Part shown: positions 1 to 8,586 of the stretch, in pieces
Layout of the letters: the number at the start of each line of letters is the position of its first letter
How positions within the stretch are numbered: position 1 is the first letter of the stretch
NCBI RefSeq assembly: GCF_000234805.1
Contig: NC_016645.1
Span: 434,001 to 498,000, forward strand
DNA length: 64,000 nucleotides
Direction: 5' to 3'
From: Pyrobaculum ferrireducens
Lineage (GTDB): Archaea; Thermoproteota; Thermoprotei; Thermoproteales; Thermoproteaceae
The notes under the pieces: model-generated
What the model was told of the DNA's origin: nothing
What the model saw: the letters and a program-made list of their open reading frames with translations, nothing else
The model's database searches: none
Program-made: the position numbers and the translations under genes

Positions 1-2
1 AG

Positions 3-89
3 GAGAAGAAGAGAGCTAAGAAGAAGAGGAAATCCAGGAAAAAAACCAAGAAGGCTAAGAAAGGAGGGAAGAAGAGGAGGCAAGCTTAA
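3..89 (+). CDS. C-terminal tail of an upstream gene (partial)
   Basis: An open frame enters from the left edge and stops at TAA (87-89). The 28 visible codons are almost all Lys and Arg with a few Ser, Thr, Gly and Ala. Such a basic tail is usual for archaeal ribosomal, rRNA-processing (Nop5, Cbf5-like) or chromatin proteins, but nothing here decides which. The other two frames give no comparable tail. The box A of the next gene (TTAATATATAC, 86-96) overlaps the stop codon. Confidence 0.55.
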   Translation, partial: EKKRAKKKRKSRKKTKKAKKGGKKRRQA

Positions 90-113
90 TATATACTACT
101 CGTTCATCAGCTC

Positions 114-845
114 ATGGCCGTCCCTATAGGAGGTCCAGAGGAGGTGCCTCATATCGAGGTTGATGAGGAGACTCAGGAAATAATTAAAGAGATGTTATCA
201 CAGATGGAGGGCTCGGTAGATATAAACTTCTTTACAAGTTCCAACTGCGCTGGGCGCGACACCAACTGGTGTGTCCCTACGGAGGAGTTACTAGACCTAC
301 TCGTGAAACTGGCGCCTCCAGGTAAGCTCAATGTCAAGAAGTACCACGCCGAGAGAGACATGGAGGCGTTTAAGAGGTTCGGAGTGGAGCCTCAGAGAGT
401 CCCAGCGATATATTTCGGAGACGGGTTTATAAGGTACTGGGGGGCCCCCATGGGCGAGGAGGTGAGGGCCTTCATAGAGACTGTGGTTAGGCTCAGCACG
501 GGGAAGACTGGATTGAGGCAGAAGACCAGGGCCGAGCTCTCGAATCTCGCCCAGAACGCGCCAAAGAGGGTATATATCTTAACTTTCGTCACGCCGAGTT
601 GCCCCTACTGCCCATACGCGGCGTTGTTGGCCAATATGTTTGCTTTCGAAAGCAAGGGGAAGGTCGTGTCGGTGGTTGTAGAGGCTTATGAAAACCCGGA
701 TCTGGCAGATATGTACGGAGTAACTGGAGTCCCCACGGTGGTTCTACAGGCGGAGGACGCCGCCGTGGGAGATGTGGAGTTCGTCGGCGTGCCGCCGGAG
801 CACGAGCTCCTGGCCCGTGTCAGGTACCACATGGGCCTCTCTTGA
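114..845 (+). CDS. Glutaredoxin-like protein disulfide oxidoreductase (PDO)
   Basis: A 243-residue protein with two thioredoxin-fold units in tandem, the layout of archaeal PDO, which forms and isomerises protein disulfides in the cytosol of hyperthermophiles. The C-terminal unit has a normal CPYC active site (Cys163, Cys166) with a cis-Pro segment (GVPTVV) about 60 residues on. The N-terminal unit has the cis-Pro (RVPAIY, Pro97), but its cysteines, Cys45 and Cys53, are separated by seven residues instead of CXXC, so it is probably structural or regulatory. The ATG at 114 lies about 25 nt after a box A at 86-96, fitting a leaderless transcript. The stop overlaps the next start (TGATG), so the NTP pyrophosphatase is probably co-transcribed. 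Confidence 0.9.
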   Translation: MAVPIGGPEEVPHIEVDEETQEIIKEMLSQMEGSVDINFFTSSNCAGRDTNWCVPTEELLDLLVKLAPPGKLNVKKYHAERDMEAFKRFGVEPQRVPAIYFGDGFIRYWGAPMGEEVRAFIETVVRLSTGKTGLRQKTRAELSNLAQNAPKRVYILTFVTPSCPYCPYAALLANMFAFESKGKVVSVVVEAYENPDLADMYGVTGVPTVVLQAEDAAVGDVEFVGVPPEHELLARVRYHMGLS

Positions 846-1408
846 TGAAAATAAGGCTTGCGACAAACAACCCCCATAAGCTCGCCGAGGTTTCTCAAAT
901 CCTCGCCCCCTTCGGCGTTGAAGTAGAGAGGCTGGACGCGGAGAAGGTAGAAATTCAACACGACGATGTGGAAGCCGTCGCGCGGAGAGCCGCAGAGCTC
1001 CTATGCAGTAGATACGGCGACTATGTAGCCGTGGAAGACACAGGCCTATATATAGAGGCTCTAGGCGGCTTCCCAGGGCCCTACGCCGAGTATGTCTACA
1101 GAACCATCGGCCTAGGCGGGGTTCTGAAACTCCTCAAAGGGGTGGCCAATCGGCGGGCGCTTTTTAAATGCGCAGTGGCTATATGTATAGGGGGTAGGGT
1201 CGAGGTTTTTACGGGGGAGGCCAGGGGCTACATTGCGAACGAGCCGAGGGGCCGCGGCGGGTTTGGATACGACCCGATCTTCATACCTGATGGCATGTCC
1301 CAAACCTTTGCAGAGCTCGGAGAAGAGGTGAAGAATAAAATTTCTCACAGAGCGAGGGCTTTCTCAGCGCTGGGGGCTTGGCTGACTAAAAAGAATTTAT
1401 TTAAATAA
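845..1408 (+). CDS. rdgB: Ham1/RdgB-type non-canonical purine NTP pyrophosphatase
   Basis: 187 residues, the normal length of the ITPA/Ham1 family, which hydrolyses ITP, dITP and XTP to monophosphates and keeps deaminated purines out of nucleic acids. Family signatures are seen: the N-terminal TNNPHKLAEV strand-loop, EDTGLYIEALGGFPGPY near residues 62-78, and GFGYDPIF near 137. The ATG at 845 gives the family-like start MKIRLATNN; an in-frame TTG at 842 would add one residue. The start overlaps the PDO stop by one base, indicating an operon. The last ~65 bp and the following spacer recur in inverted, diverged form at 5081-5193. Confidence 0.92.
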   Translation: MKIRLATNNPHKLAEVSQILAPFGVEVERLDAEKVEIQHDDVEAVARRAAELLCSRYGDYVAVEDTGLYIEALGGFPGPYAEYVYRTIGLGGVLKLLKGVANRRALFKCAVAICIGGRVEVFTGEARGYIANEPRGRGGFGYDPIFIPDGMSQTFAELGEEVKNKISHRARAFSALGAWLTKKNLFK

Positions 1409-1457
1409 GGCCGTTTGTAAAGTTGTGGATCTCTTCAGCAGACCTGTAATTGAGTTC
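1339..1457 (+). repeat. Source copy of an inverted duplication (rdgB end to CBS start)
   Basis: This segment (end of the NTP pyrophosphatase gene, spacer, first ~30 bp of the CBS gene) is found again on the opposite strand at 5081-5193. By eye the match is about 85 percent, with small indels in the A/T-rich spacer. Both copies keep a run beginning TTTCTCACAGAGCGAGGGCT and the block CTCTTCAGCAGACCTGT. Confidence 0.85.
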
Positions 1458-2270
1458 GCCACAAAAAATGTAGTGACTGTAGGAGAGCGGGAGAAAGTCC
1501 TAAACGCGATGAAGACAATGGTAAGTCTCGACATTAGGAGGCTCCCCATTGTACGTGGAGATAAGCTAGTAGGCATAATAACAATGCTGGACATCTTAGA
1601 TGCGATATATTCATGGGTTAGTGATAAAAACGCCGAGGGCTCTCTCTACAGCGACATCTATATGAAAAACGTGATTGAGATAGGCACGAGAAGTGTAGTT
1701 TCCGCCAGGCCCGAGACCCCAGTGGCTGAGGTGATTTCCCTCTTCCTAAGACACAACTTCGGATCTATGCCCATAGTCGACGAGGCCGGGAGGCTTTTGG
1801 GAATATTCACAGAGTGGGATGTGTTAAAAATCGCCTCCCAGCTAGACTTCCCGCACAGAGTTAGAGACGTGATGACGCGCATTATCTACGTCCTAACCCC
1901 GTACTCCACGGTGATGGACGTCCTGGAGGGGATCACCATTTACAAATTCAGACGGTACCCCATTGTAGACGAAAGCGGACGAGTTGTGTCAATGTTGCAC
2001 GCCAAGGACGTCTTGAGGTACTTCGCAGACGATGAGACAGTTGAGAAAATACGCCAGGGGGCTGTCGAGGAGGTGGTAAACAACTACGTCATCAACATAG
2101 CCAAGTCCCCAATTTTCCTCACAAAGCCAAACGACCCGGTCATAGACGTTATTAGAAAGATGCTGGAATTTGACGTAGGTGGGGTCCCCGTGGTAAACGA
2201 AGAGGGCACAGCCGTGATCGGCATGGTTACAGAAAAGACCCTGATGCTTCTTTTTGAAGAGGGGGCGTAG
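1425..2270 (+). CDS. Protein of four CBS domains
   Basis: 281 residues made of two Bateman modules: CBS repeats at about 8-62, 75-130, 145-200 and 218-278, each with the usual RRLPIV/GSMPIV/RRYPIV/GGVPVV strand followed by G-(I/V)-hydrophobic-T/E. CBS pairs bind adenosyl ligands (AMP, ATP, SAM) and act as energy sensors. No catalytic domain is attached, so the partner is unknown. The start is GTG at 1425, just after the rdgB stop; TTTAAATAAGG upstream (1400-1409) could be its box A. The last nine codons lie in a segment duplicated at 5204-5239, where the same bases are the antisense of another gene's 3' end. Confidence 0.88.
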   Translation: MDLFSRPVIEFATKNVVTVGEREKVLNAMKTMVSLDIRRLPIVRGDKLVGIITMLDILDAIYSWVSDKNAEGSLYSDIYMKNVIEIGTRSVVSARPETPVAEVISLFLRHNFGSMPIVDEAGRLLGIFTEWDVLKIASQLDFPHRVRDVMTRIIYVLTPYSTVMDVLEGITIYKFRRYPIVDESGRVVSMLHAKDVLRYFADDETVEKIRQGAVEEVVNNYVINIAKSPIFLTKPNDPVIDVIRKMLEFDVGGVPVVNEEGTAVIGMVTEKTLMLLFEEGA

Positions 2271-2361
2271 TAGCAACACGCCCACGCCGCGGGTTTTTAG
2301 CACCTCCTTACGAGAGCCGCCGCCGACGTAGCGCACAGCCTTCGCCTTTGTGTCTTTTTCA
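2244..2361 (+). repeat. Direct partial duplicate of the 3' part of the 5.2-5.76 kb gene
   Basis: Two blocks match the region around the minus-strand gene at 5201-5758: 2244-2279 matches 5204-5239, and 2286-2361 matches about 5391-5467. The roughly 150 bp that separate the blocks in the second copy are missing here. The result is a remnant of that gene's 3' end, internally deleted and cut off by the PaREP2b gene that begins at 2359. The end of the CBS gene is part of the repeated DNA. Confidence 0.82.
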
Positions 2362-4407
2362 ACCTTTTTGGCATATGCCCAGGGCGGCGCATGTGGGTTC
2401 TAGGCGCATTAGGGCGTCTAGGGCGCTTCCGGTGAGGCGTATCCGTCTTTCTTCTCGGTCCCACTTCTCCACGCCTAGTGCTTTCAGCACCGCCGCCGTC
2501 CTCGCGTAGTCCGCCTCGTGTCCTCCCTCGGCGCCGGCGTGTATGTTGACGTAGCCGTAGACCCTGCCGCCGCTTTTAAAGAACCTGGCCTCCTTCTCCA
2601 TAGCCGCCTCCCGCCCATCCTCCTCAACTTTTGCCTTTATCTTGACGACCAAGTGTTCCGTCTTTTCGCTCTTCTCTGTCCACGCCTTCACCTCCTCGAC
2701 GCGTACCTTCATCCTCCTGCCCTCTACCTCGACCTCCTTCTCGACGGGCGGCTTTACGGAGCCCCACATCTCGCCTTCGCGGAAGTACTGCTCCAAGCGC
2801 CGGCGCACCTCCTCTCCCTTCGCCTCGGCCTCTTTTAGGAGCATTTCCTTCAGCCACTGCGCCCTCTCATCGCCGCGGCTGGCCAGCCAGCCGATGTATC
2901 TGAGGCCGTCTGCCGTTATGTGTACGAAGCCCCTCTCGCCCCCTCTCGGCTCTTTCGCTGTGAAGTGCACAACGCACCACTCCCCCTCGCAACTGTCCCT
3001 CATGCCCAGATCCCGCAGAAGCTTCACAGCTTTATTGTAGGACTCCGGGTCGCTGGGTTTGTACTCCACAAATACAGCGGCTTTTTTCTCAACGTCACTG
3101 AGAATCTTATGTCTCCCCACTCCGGCACGCCCCTCTCGAACTTCGCGGCGAGGCGTCTGTATGTCTGCGCTTCGATGGCGCCGGCCTCTCTGCACCGCTG
3201 AAGGAACTCCGCCACTGCCTTTCTGACCGCTTCGTGGACCGACTCAGCGGCGAGGGCGTTGGTGGTGACTACTATACGCCATTCAACGCGGCCGCCAACT
3301 TTCTTCACCTCAGCCCTCACCCCCACAGCCCTAAGCACTGCCGCCCTCCGCTCAGCCTCCTCGCGGTTGGTTGTGCGGAAGTGGAGCTCTACCATGTTAC
3401 TCTCATGCAGGCTTATTGAGAACTCAGCCGCTACGCCGTCTGCCTCGACAACTAGCCTAGCCCTCGGCCTCTCGCCCTCTGTGGTGAAGTCCTTTATCCA
3501 CGACTTGACCCTCTCCGCCTTAGCCATGTCAATCATCTTTACAACTTTAGAATAAATCTGTTCGTCGCTCTTCACTACCTCAAGCATAGGCTCAAGAGCC
3601 GCTAGATACGGCAAAGCATCCCGGGCGAACTTCACCGCCTCCCCGCCGTAAAGCCTTATGTAGACTGCTCTCTCGGCTTTTGTCATCTTCGGCTGGTACC
3701 CCAATCTCCTCAGCAGTGCGTTGTAGAGATCTGCCTTGTCCTCCGCCGACATCTTATCGCCCTTGCCGACGTACAGCGTAATCTCGTTTGCCCTCACAGT
3801 CCCGTCTCCCAGCACTGCGTGTAGGAGCATACCCACGGCGCGCTTCCTAGCCTCCTCACCGCCGCTCCCCGCCAGCTCTCTAAAGGCGTTTATTAGGGTG
3901 TGGAGTATGCGGGATTCCTTATCAAATACGGTGATCTCCGGCGCCTTGTTGGGCCACTCGCCGAGCCACTTCTCCAGCTTCTGCCCAAGGCGGTCGGGGT
4001 CGAGTTCGCGGCCGCCTATCCTAACCTCCCTCAAGCCCTCGACCACGAAGTCTATGACGGCCCTCCTCTCCTCAACGGACATGTTGGAAGCCGCCGAAAG
4101 CCTATCCCAAACCTCCTCGGCGTATTTACCGTGTAGCTCTACACGGTACACAGGCCTCAGCCCCTCGCTAGCCACATCAAAATACGGGACGTAGATCTTG
4201 ACTGGCTTCCCCTCCCTCTCGCCGCGGCCCCAGTGTATCTCCTCCGCCCCTACGCCGAAGGCTGGGGGCTCGCAGGCGCCTTTCGGCGGCGCCTCGCGCC
4301 GGGCCGCGTCGCTAGGCGCTACAAACGTCTTGGCGCGGTGTCTTCAAGACATCGGCGCCGCGGCCTCTAGAGGCCTTTCTGGAACGGCTCTTCTCGATTT
4401 CGCCCAT
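2359..4407 (-). pseudogene. PaREP2b-type repeat-family protein, frameshifted
   Basis: Three frames read in series on the minus strand give one protein of about 680 residues that I assign to the PaREP2b family, known from Pyrobaculum genomes and of unknown function. Frame 1 starts at ATG 4407 (MGEIEKSRSRK). A shift near 4330-4350 is needed to continue into the frame running to 3024. That frame passes into the third frame (ending 2359) at an A-run at 3081-3087. The last frame ends LTGSALDALMRLEPTC...GICQKG. The run A AAA AAG is a classical -1 slippery heptamer, and a -1 slip there joins the frames exactly (LRKK|AAVFVEYK). The 5' shift has no such motif, so the copy is probably inactive. Remnants of the same 3' end occur at 12640 and 52287. 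Confidence 0.75.
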
Positions 4408-5080
4408 GGGGTCTGCGTTTAGAGTGGCGTACGACATCTGTGGGGGTAGCGGTTCATGTATTGAGACTATACACGGCGCTGTGAAGTGGGCCCTGGAGGG
4501 GGGCCTCGTGGTGGGTGTGGTTAAGCTGGCGGGCGGCTGGCTGGTGCCAACAAGCCAGCTCTAAAAGCCGCAGTCCTGATGTACAAAGCCGTGGCGGAGG
4601 GCGAGGGGGAGCTAGGAGTCAAGAAGAGAAGGGAGAAGGGCTACACCTCAGTACGTAAAGATGTGTAGCGTCGCAGACGCCGAAAAGCGGCTGGGAGGCG
4701 CCGGGTGGCGCGCCGGAGGGTTGGGCGAACTCCGATATACGGGCGTTGGGTTGTAGTCTGCCTCGCCGCTGTGGGTTGCTACAGTCGCCGGCAGAAGCCC
4801 ATATGCTGGCGTAGCGGCGGCTTGCGCCAGCCCCCGCACGCCGCCTCAGAAGCGGGCTCTCCGCTACCTGCGTTTTGCGCCACGGCTCCATCCCCGGTTT
4901 ACACCACGGCTACGGGCGCCGGGGGCTCCGCTGATTGTAAACGGAGCGGCGCGTCCCCCTACCCAGTTTACATCTCCCAACCGCTCGCCAGGTGTTTTTT
5001 CGCCGGATGTAAACGGGACAGTCTCGGCATGAAGCTAAAACGCCGCCCTCAGAAATCCCCATCAGAGCCGACGGCACCAT
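4408..5080. other. Eroded spacer with short ORF relics and inverted TGTAAAC motifs
   Basis: No intact gene is seen. A plus-strand frame from ATG 4406 to TAA 4562-4564 encodes 52 residues and is followed, after the stop, by another short coding-like stretch to 4668; together they look like a decayed gene I do not recognise. Between 4897 and 5014 the heptamer GTTTACA or its complement occurs four times in alternating orientation (4897, 4936, 4966, 5008). The last pair extends to nine-base arms, GTTTACATC (4966-4974) and GATGTAAAC (5006-5014), around a loop of about 31 bases. Confidence 0.5.
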
Positions 5081-5193
5081 GATGATTTCGATCACAGGTC
5101 TGCTGAAGAGGTCCATAACTTTACACATGGTCTTAATTTAATTACTAGCCAGCCAAGCCCCTAGCGCTGAGAGAGCCCTCGCTCTGTGAGAAA
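5081..5193 (-). repeat. Inverted relic of the rdgB-CBS junction
   Basis: The reverse complement of this segment reproduces 1339-1457: the end of the NTP pyrophosphatase gene, the spacer, a start codon and the first codons of the CBS gene (MDLFSRPVIE), after which similarity stops. It abuts 5204, where the direct copy of the CBS gene's 3' end begins, so two distant parts of the CBS neighbourhood are here joined head to tail in opposite orientations. Confidence 0.85.
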
Positions 5194-5200
5194 TTAGACG

Positions 5201-5758
5201 CTAATGCTCCTTTTTGAAGAGGGAGCGTAGTAGCAACACACTCATTACAAGTAGTAGCGTCGCCGATGCGCTGGTTATCCCAGCCAGTATCCCCAGCAAC
5301 GTGCTGGGTGCCGAAGCCACCGCTGGGTAGCCCGCTTCGCACTCTATATACAGCCCTTTGGTTTGGTATATCTCCACGGTGGGGGTTGCCGCCGCGGGTT
5401 TTAGCACATCTTTACGAGAGCCGCCGCCGACGTAGCACACAGCCCTCGCCTTTGGATCTTTCACAGCCACTACTGTGAAGTCGCTACCTGTTGAACACGC
5501 CACGTAGAATTTGGGCTGGTTAGGCCATGTACCCAACTGGCACTGTGGGTTGGAGTAGTCTATGCCGAAGACGGTATATGTGCCGTTGAAATACCAGGAG
5601 AGTCGCTTCTGAGGTAGAGCTACCTCGCTGCCGTTTATAGACAAGACGCTGTCTTTCGCAACTGCCTTGAAGGGGATCGTGCCGTTTACCACGAGCACCA
5701 CGCTCTGCGCGGAGGCGAGGGCCACGGCCACTAGCAGGATCAAGGCGCCTCTAGGCAT
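5201..5758 (-). CDS. Secreted, membrane-anchored protein of unknown function
   Basis: 185 residues. A signal peptide is clear at 1-18 (MPRGALILLVAVALASAQ), followed by an extracellular domain of about 120 residues with paired cysteines, and a C-terminal membrane helix at about 155-178 ending in LFKKEH. This is a typical layout for small Thermoproteales surface proteins; I recognise no family. ATG 5758 is preceded by an A/T-rich promoter region (5770-5790) that also serves the divergent helicase gene. Its 3' end overlaps DNA duplicated at 2244-2361, which implies that a second copy once followed the CBS gene. Confidence 0.7.
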   Translation of the reverse strand: MPRGALILLVAVALASAQSVVLVVNGTIPFKAVAKDSVLSINGSEVALPQKRLSWYFNGTYTVFGIDYSNPQCQLGTWPNQPKFYVACSTGSDFTVVAVKDPKARAVCYVGGGSRKDVLKPAAATPTVEIYQTKGLYIECEAGYPAVASAPSTLLGILAGITSASATLLLVMSVLLLRSLFKKEH

Positions 5759-5799
5759 GTAGGACGGTGTTAGATAATTTAATAAACCTTATGCATTGC

Positions 5800-8586
5800 G
5801 TGGTTTTTCATCTACTTCACCCCGCCGTGAGGGAGGCGTTGAGAGAGAGGGGGATAGAGGAGCCGACCGAGCCTCAGATGAAGGCGATACCCGAGGTGCT
5901 GGCTGGCAACAACGTCCTCATAATAGCCCCCACGGGCAGTGGGAAAACCGAGGCGGCTCTGTTGCCTATACTTTCTATGATGCTTACGACGGGTCTGGAG
6001 AACGCCGGGATTTATGTGCTCTACATAACTCCGCTTAGGGCGCTTAATAGAGATCTGCTGGAGAGGATTAGGTGGTGGGGCGAGAGGCTTGGGCTGAGGG
6101 TGGACGTGAGGCACGGCGATACTGACAAGGCTGATAGGCAGAGGCAGAGCAAGACGCCGCCTCACATATTGATAACGACGCCCGAGATGCTCCAAGCCAT
6201 CATGACTGGGAGGAGGCTGTTGAGCCACTTGAAGGAGTTGCGGTGGGTCATAGTCGACGAGGTTCACGAGCTGGCTGAGGACAAGCGGGGGGTCCAGCTG
6301 AGCCTCGCGCTTGAGCGGCTGAGGTACCACGTGGGTAGGGACTTCCAGATAGTGGGGCTCTCGGCCACCGTAGGTAGCCCCGTGGAGGTGGCGAAGTTCT
6401 TAATCGGGGCTGACAGGCCCTTTAAGATCGTGATGGTCAGCGTCACTAGGTACATGAAGCTCGACGTTGTGAGGCCTAGGCCAAAGGAGGAGGACGTGAA
6501 GCTGGCGGAGGCCTCCAGCCTGTTTCCAGACGTCGTGGCTCGGTTGCGGCTGATAAAAAGGCTTGTGGAGGAGAACCGTAGCACGTTGATTTTTGTCAAT
6601 ACGAGAAGCATGGCGGAGCTCCTCGGGTTCCGGCTCTCATACCTCTTCCCCGACCTGCCGGCCGCAGTTCACCACTCCTCGCTGTCAAAAATGGTGAGGG
6701 TTTCGGTGGAGGAGAGGTTGAGGAGGGGTGAGTTGAAGGCTGTGGTGGCCACCTCCAGCCTAGAGCTGGGTATCGACATCGGGCACGTGGATTTGGTAAT
6801 TCAGTACATCTCTCCCCACCAGGTGACGCGGCTTCTACAGAGGGTGGGAAGAAGCGGGCACAGACTGACCGCGGTGCCGAAGGGGGTTGTGATAGGGGAA
6901 GACGTCAACGACGTCATGGAGGCGGCTGTCATCGTCAAAATGGCCAGGAGCGGCTTCATAGAGCCGACGCAGATACCCAACAAGCCCTACGACGTATTGG
7001 TGAACCAAGTAGTGGCGTTTTTAATACTAAAGCCGCGGTGGAAGCTTGAAGAGCTCTACGGCGTCATAAAGAAGGCGTATCCATATAGAGACCTCGCGCT
7101 GGACGAGCTGAGGAGGGTGGTGAAATTTATGCAAGACCTCTATCCGAGGCTGGCTGTGTATTTTGAGGACAGCGACACCGTGGCGAGGCCGAGGGGGCGC
7201 GGCTTCTACCGCTACTTCTACGAGACCCTGTCTATGATACCTGACGAGAGGCAGTACGCAGTTATAAACGCCCAGACGGGCGAGCTCGTCGGCGCCCTCG
7301 ACGAGTCGTTCGTGGCTGAGTACGGCAACGTGGGGGTGAAGTTCATATTCAGAGGCAGGCCCTGGCTTATTACAGCCGTCGAGGATAGGAGCATCAAGGT
7401 GGTGGAGGTCTCAGACCCCTCCGGCGCCATACCGAGCTGGATAGGCGAGGAGATACCTGTGCCATTTGAAGTGGCGCAGGAAGTTGGAAAGTTGCGGAGG
7501 ATGGCCAGGAATGGGCTTGATTATGGGGCCATAGCGGAGGAGTACGGCATAAACGAGGAGACGGCCAGGTTTATTGTAGAGGAGATGGAGAAGCACCGGG
7601 GGCCTCTGCCCGACGAGAGGACGGTCGTGGTGGAGCAGTACAGAGACAACGTGGTTATTGTACACGCCGCTTTCGGCACGCTGGTCAACAGAGCACTTGG
7701 CAAACTTCTGGGCGAGTTGTTGATAAAAGTTCTGGAGAGACCCGTCGGCGTCCACCAAGACCCCTACGGGGTGATAATACAGTCCGCAGACAAGCTCCCG
7801 GCGGAGCTCGTCGTCTCGCAGATTCGTAAACTCTCCTCAATGGATGTGAGAGAGCTCGCTGAGTTGATAAAGTCGGCGTTGGTGAAATCCGGCTCGTTTA
7901 AACGCAGAATTCTCCACGTGGCTAAGAGAATGGGGGCCGTGGACAAGGAGGCAGACGTCTACAACATCAGCATGTCGAAGCTGGTCGACGCGTTTAGCGG
8001 AACGCCCGTTTTTGACGAGGCTTTGAGAGAGGCGCTTGAGAAAGACCTAGACCTTTCGCACACTGTGGAGATCCTCCAGAGGATAAAGACGGGCGAGATC
8101 TCGGTGGTCTACACAGCGGCGCCGACATACCTAGGCGACGTCCTCTACGAGAAGCTGTCCCATAGGCTGGAGATTATACCGCCCGAGAGGCTGAGGAGGC
8201 TGGTGCTAGACAGCGCAAAAGCCAGGTTGCTAAACTACGCCATGTTAGCCGTGTGTCTAGAATGCGGGTGGTACGGCATGGTGCGCGTCGGCGAGGTCAA
8301 CGAAGTGGCATGCCCCAGATGCGGCGGCAACAACATAGGAGTCGTGCGCGTGGTGCGTAGCGACAACCTGGAGAGGGAGGTCCGGCGCAACTACGAAGAG
8401 GTGAAGAAGACCGCCGAGATTCTGCGCAGACACGGCTGGGCTGGGTTGTACGCACTAGCCTCGCGTCTGCCTATCGAGGCCGTGGAGAGCCTGCTGGCGG
8501 AGGCCGACGGAGCCGATATCAACAGCTTAACCGAGAAGATACAGGAGATGGAGAAGGAGTATCTAAAACAGAGACTTCTTGAATAG
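5800..8586 (+). CDS. Lhr-like superfamily 2 ATP-dependent helicase
   Basis: About 928 residues, in the size range of archaeal Lhr helicases, 3'-5' translocases linked to replication-coupled repair and recombination. Visible motifs: Walker A APTGSGKTEAA (Lys49), motif II DEVHE, motif III LSATVG, motif V LELGIDIG, motif VI QRVGRSGH, then the winged-helix and Lhr core region, and a C-terminal zinc ribbon (CLECGWYG...CPRCGG). Lhr-type enzymes with a C-terminal Cys4 knuckle occur in Crenarchaeota. GTG 5800 fits a leaderless start after the TTTAATAAA box near 5778; an upstream in-frame codon at 5767 would add 11 unlikely residues. The 3' end overlaps the convergent gene by 24 bp. Confidence 0.92.
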   Translation: MVFHLLHPAVREALRERGIEEPTEPQMKAIPEVLAGNNVLIIAPTGSGKTEAALLPILSMMLTTGLENAGIYVLYITPLRALNRDLLERIRWWGERLGLRVDVRHGDTDKADRQRQSKTPPHILITTPEMLQAIMTGRRLLSHLKELRWVIVDEVHELAEDKRGVQLSLALERLRYHVGRDFQIVGLSATVGSPVEVAKFLIGADRPFKIVMVSVTRYMKLDVVRPRPKEEDVKLAEASSLFPDVVARLRLIKRLVEENRSTLIFVNTRSMAELLGFRLSYLFPDLPAAVHHSSLSKMVRVSVEERLRRGELKAVVATSSLELGIDIGHVDLVIQYISPHQVTRLLQRVGRSGHRLTAVPKGVVIGEDVNDVMEAAVIVKMARSGFIEPTQIPNKPYDVLVNQVVAFLILKPRWKLEELYGVIKKAYPYRDLALDELRRVVKFMQDLYPRLAVYFEDSDTVARPRGRGFYRYFYETLSMIPDERQYAVINAQTGELVGALDESFVAEYGNVGVKFIFRGRPWLITAVEDRSIKVVEVSDPSGAIPSWIGEEIPVPFEVAQEVGKLRRMARNGLDYGAIAEEYGINEETARFIVEEMEKHRGPLPDERTVVVEQYRDNVVIVHAAFGTLVNRALGKLLGELLIKVLERPVGVHQDPYGVIIQSADKLPAELVVSQIRKLSSMDVRELAELIKSALVKSGSFKRRILHVAKRMGAVDKEADVYNISMSKLVDAFSGTPVFDEALREALEKDLDLSHTVEILQRIKTGEISVVYTAAPTYLGDVLYEKLSHRLEIIPPERLRRLVLDSAKARLLNYAMLAVCLECGWYGMVRVGEVNEVACPRCGGNNIGVVRVVRSDNLEREVRRNYEEVKKTAEILRRHGWAGLYALASRLPIEAVESLLAEADGADINSLTEKIQEMEKEYLKQRLLE

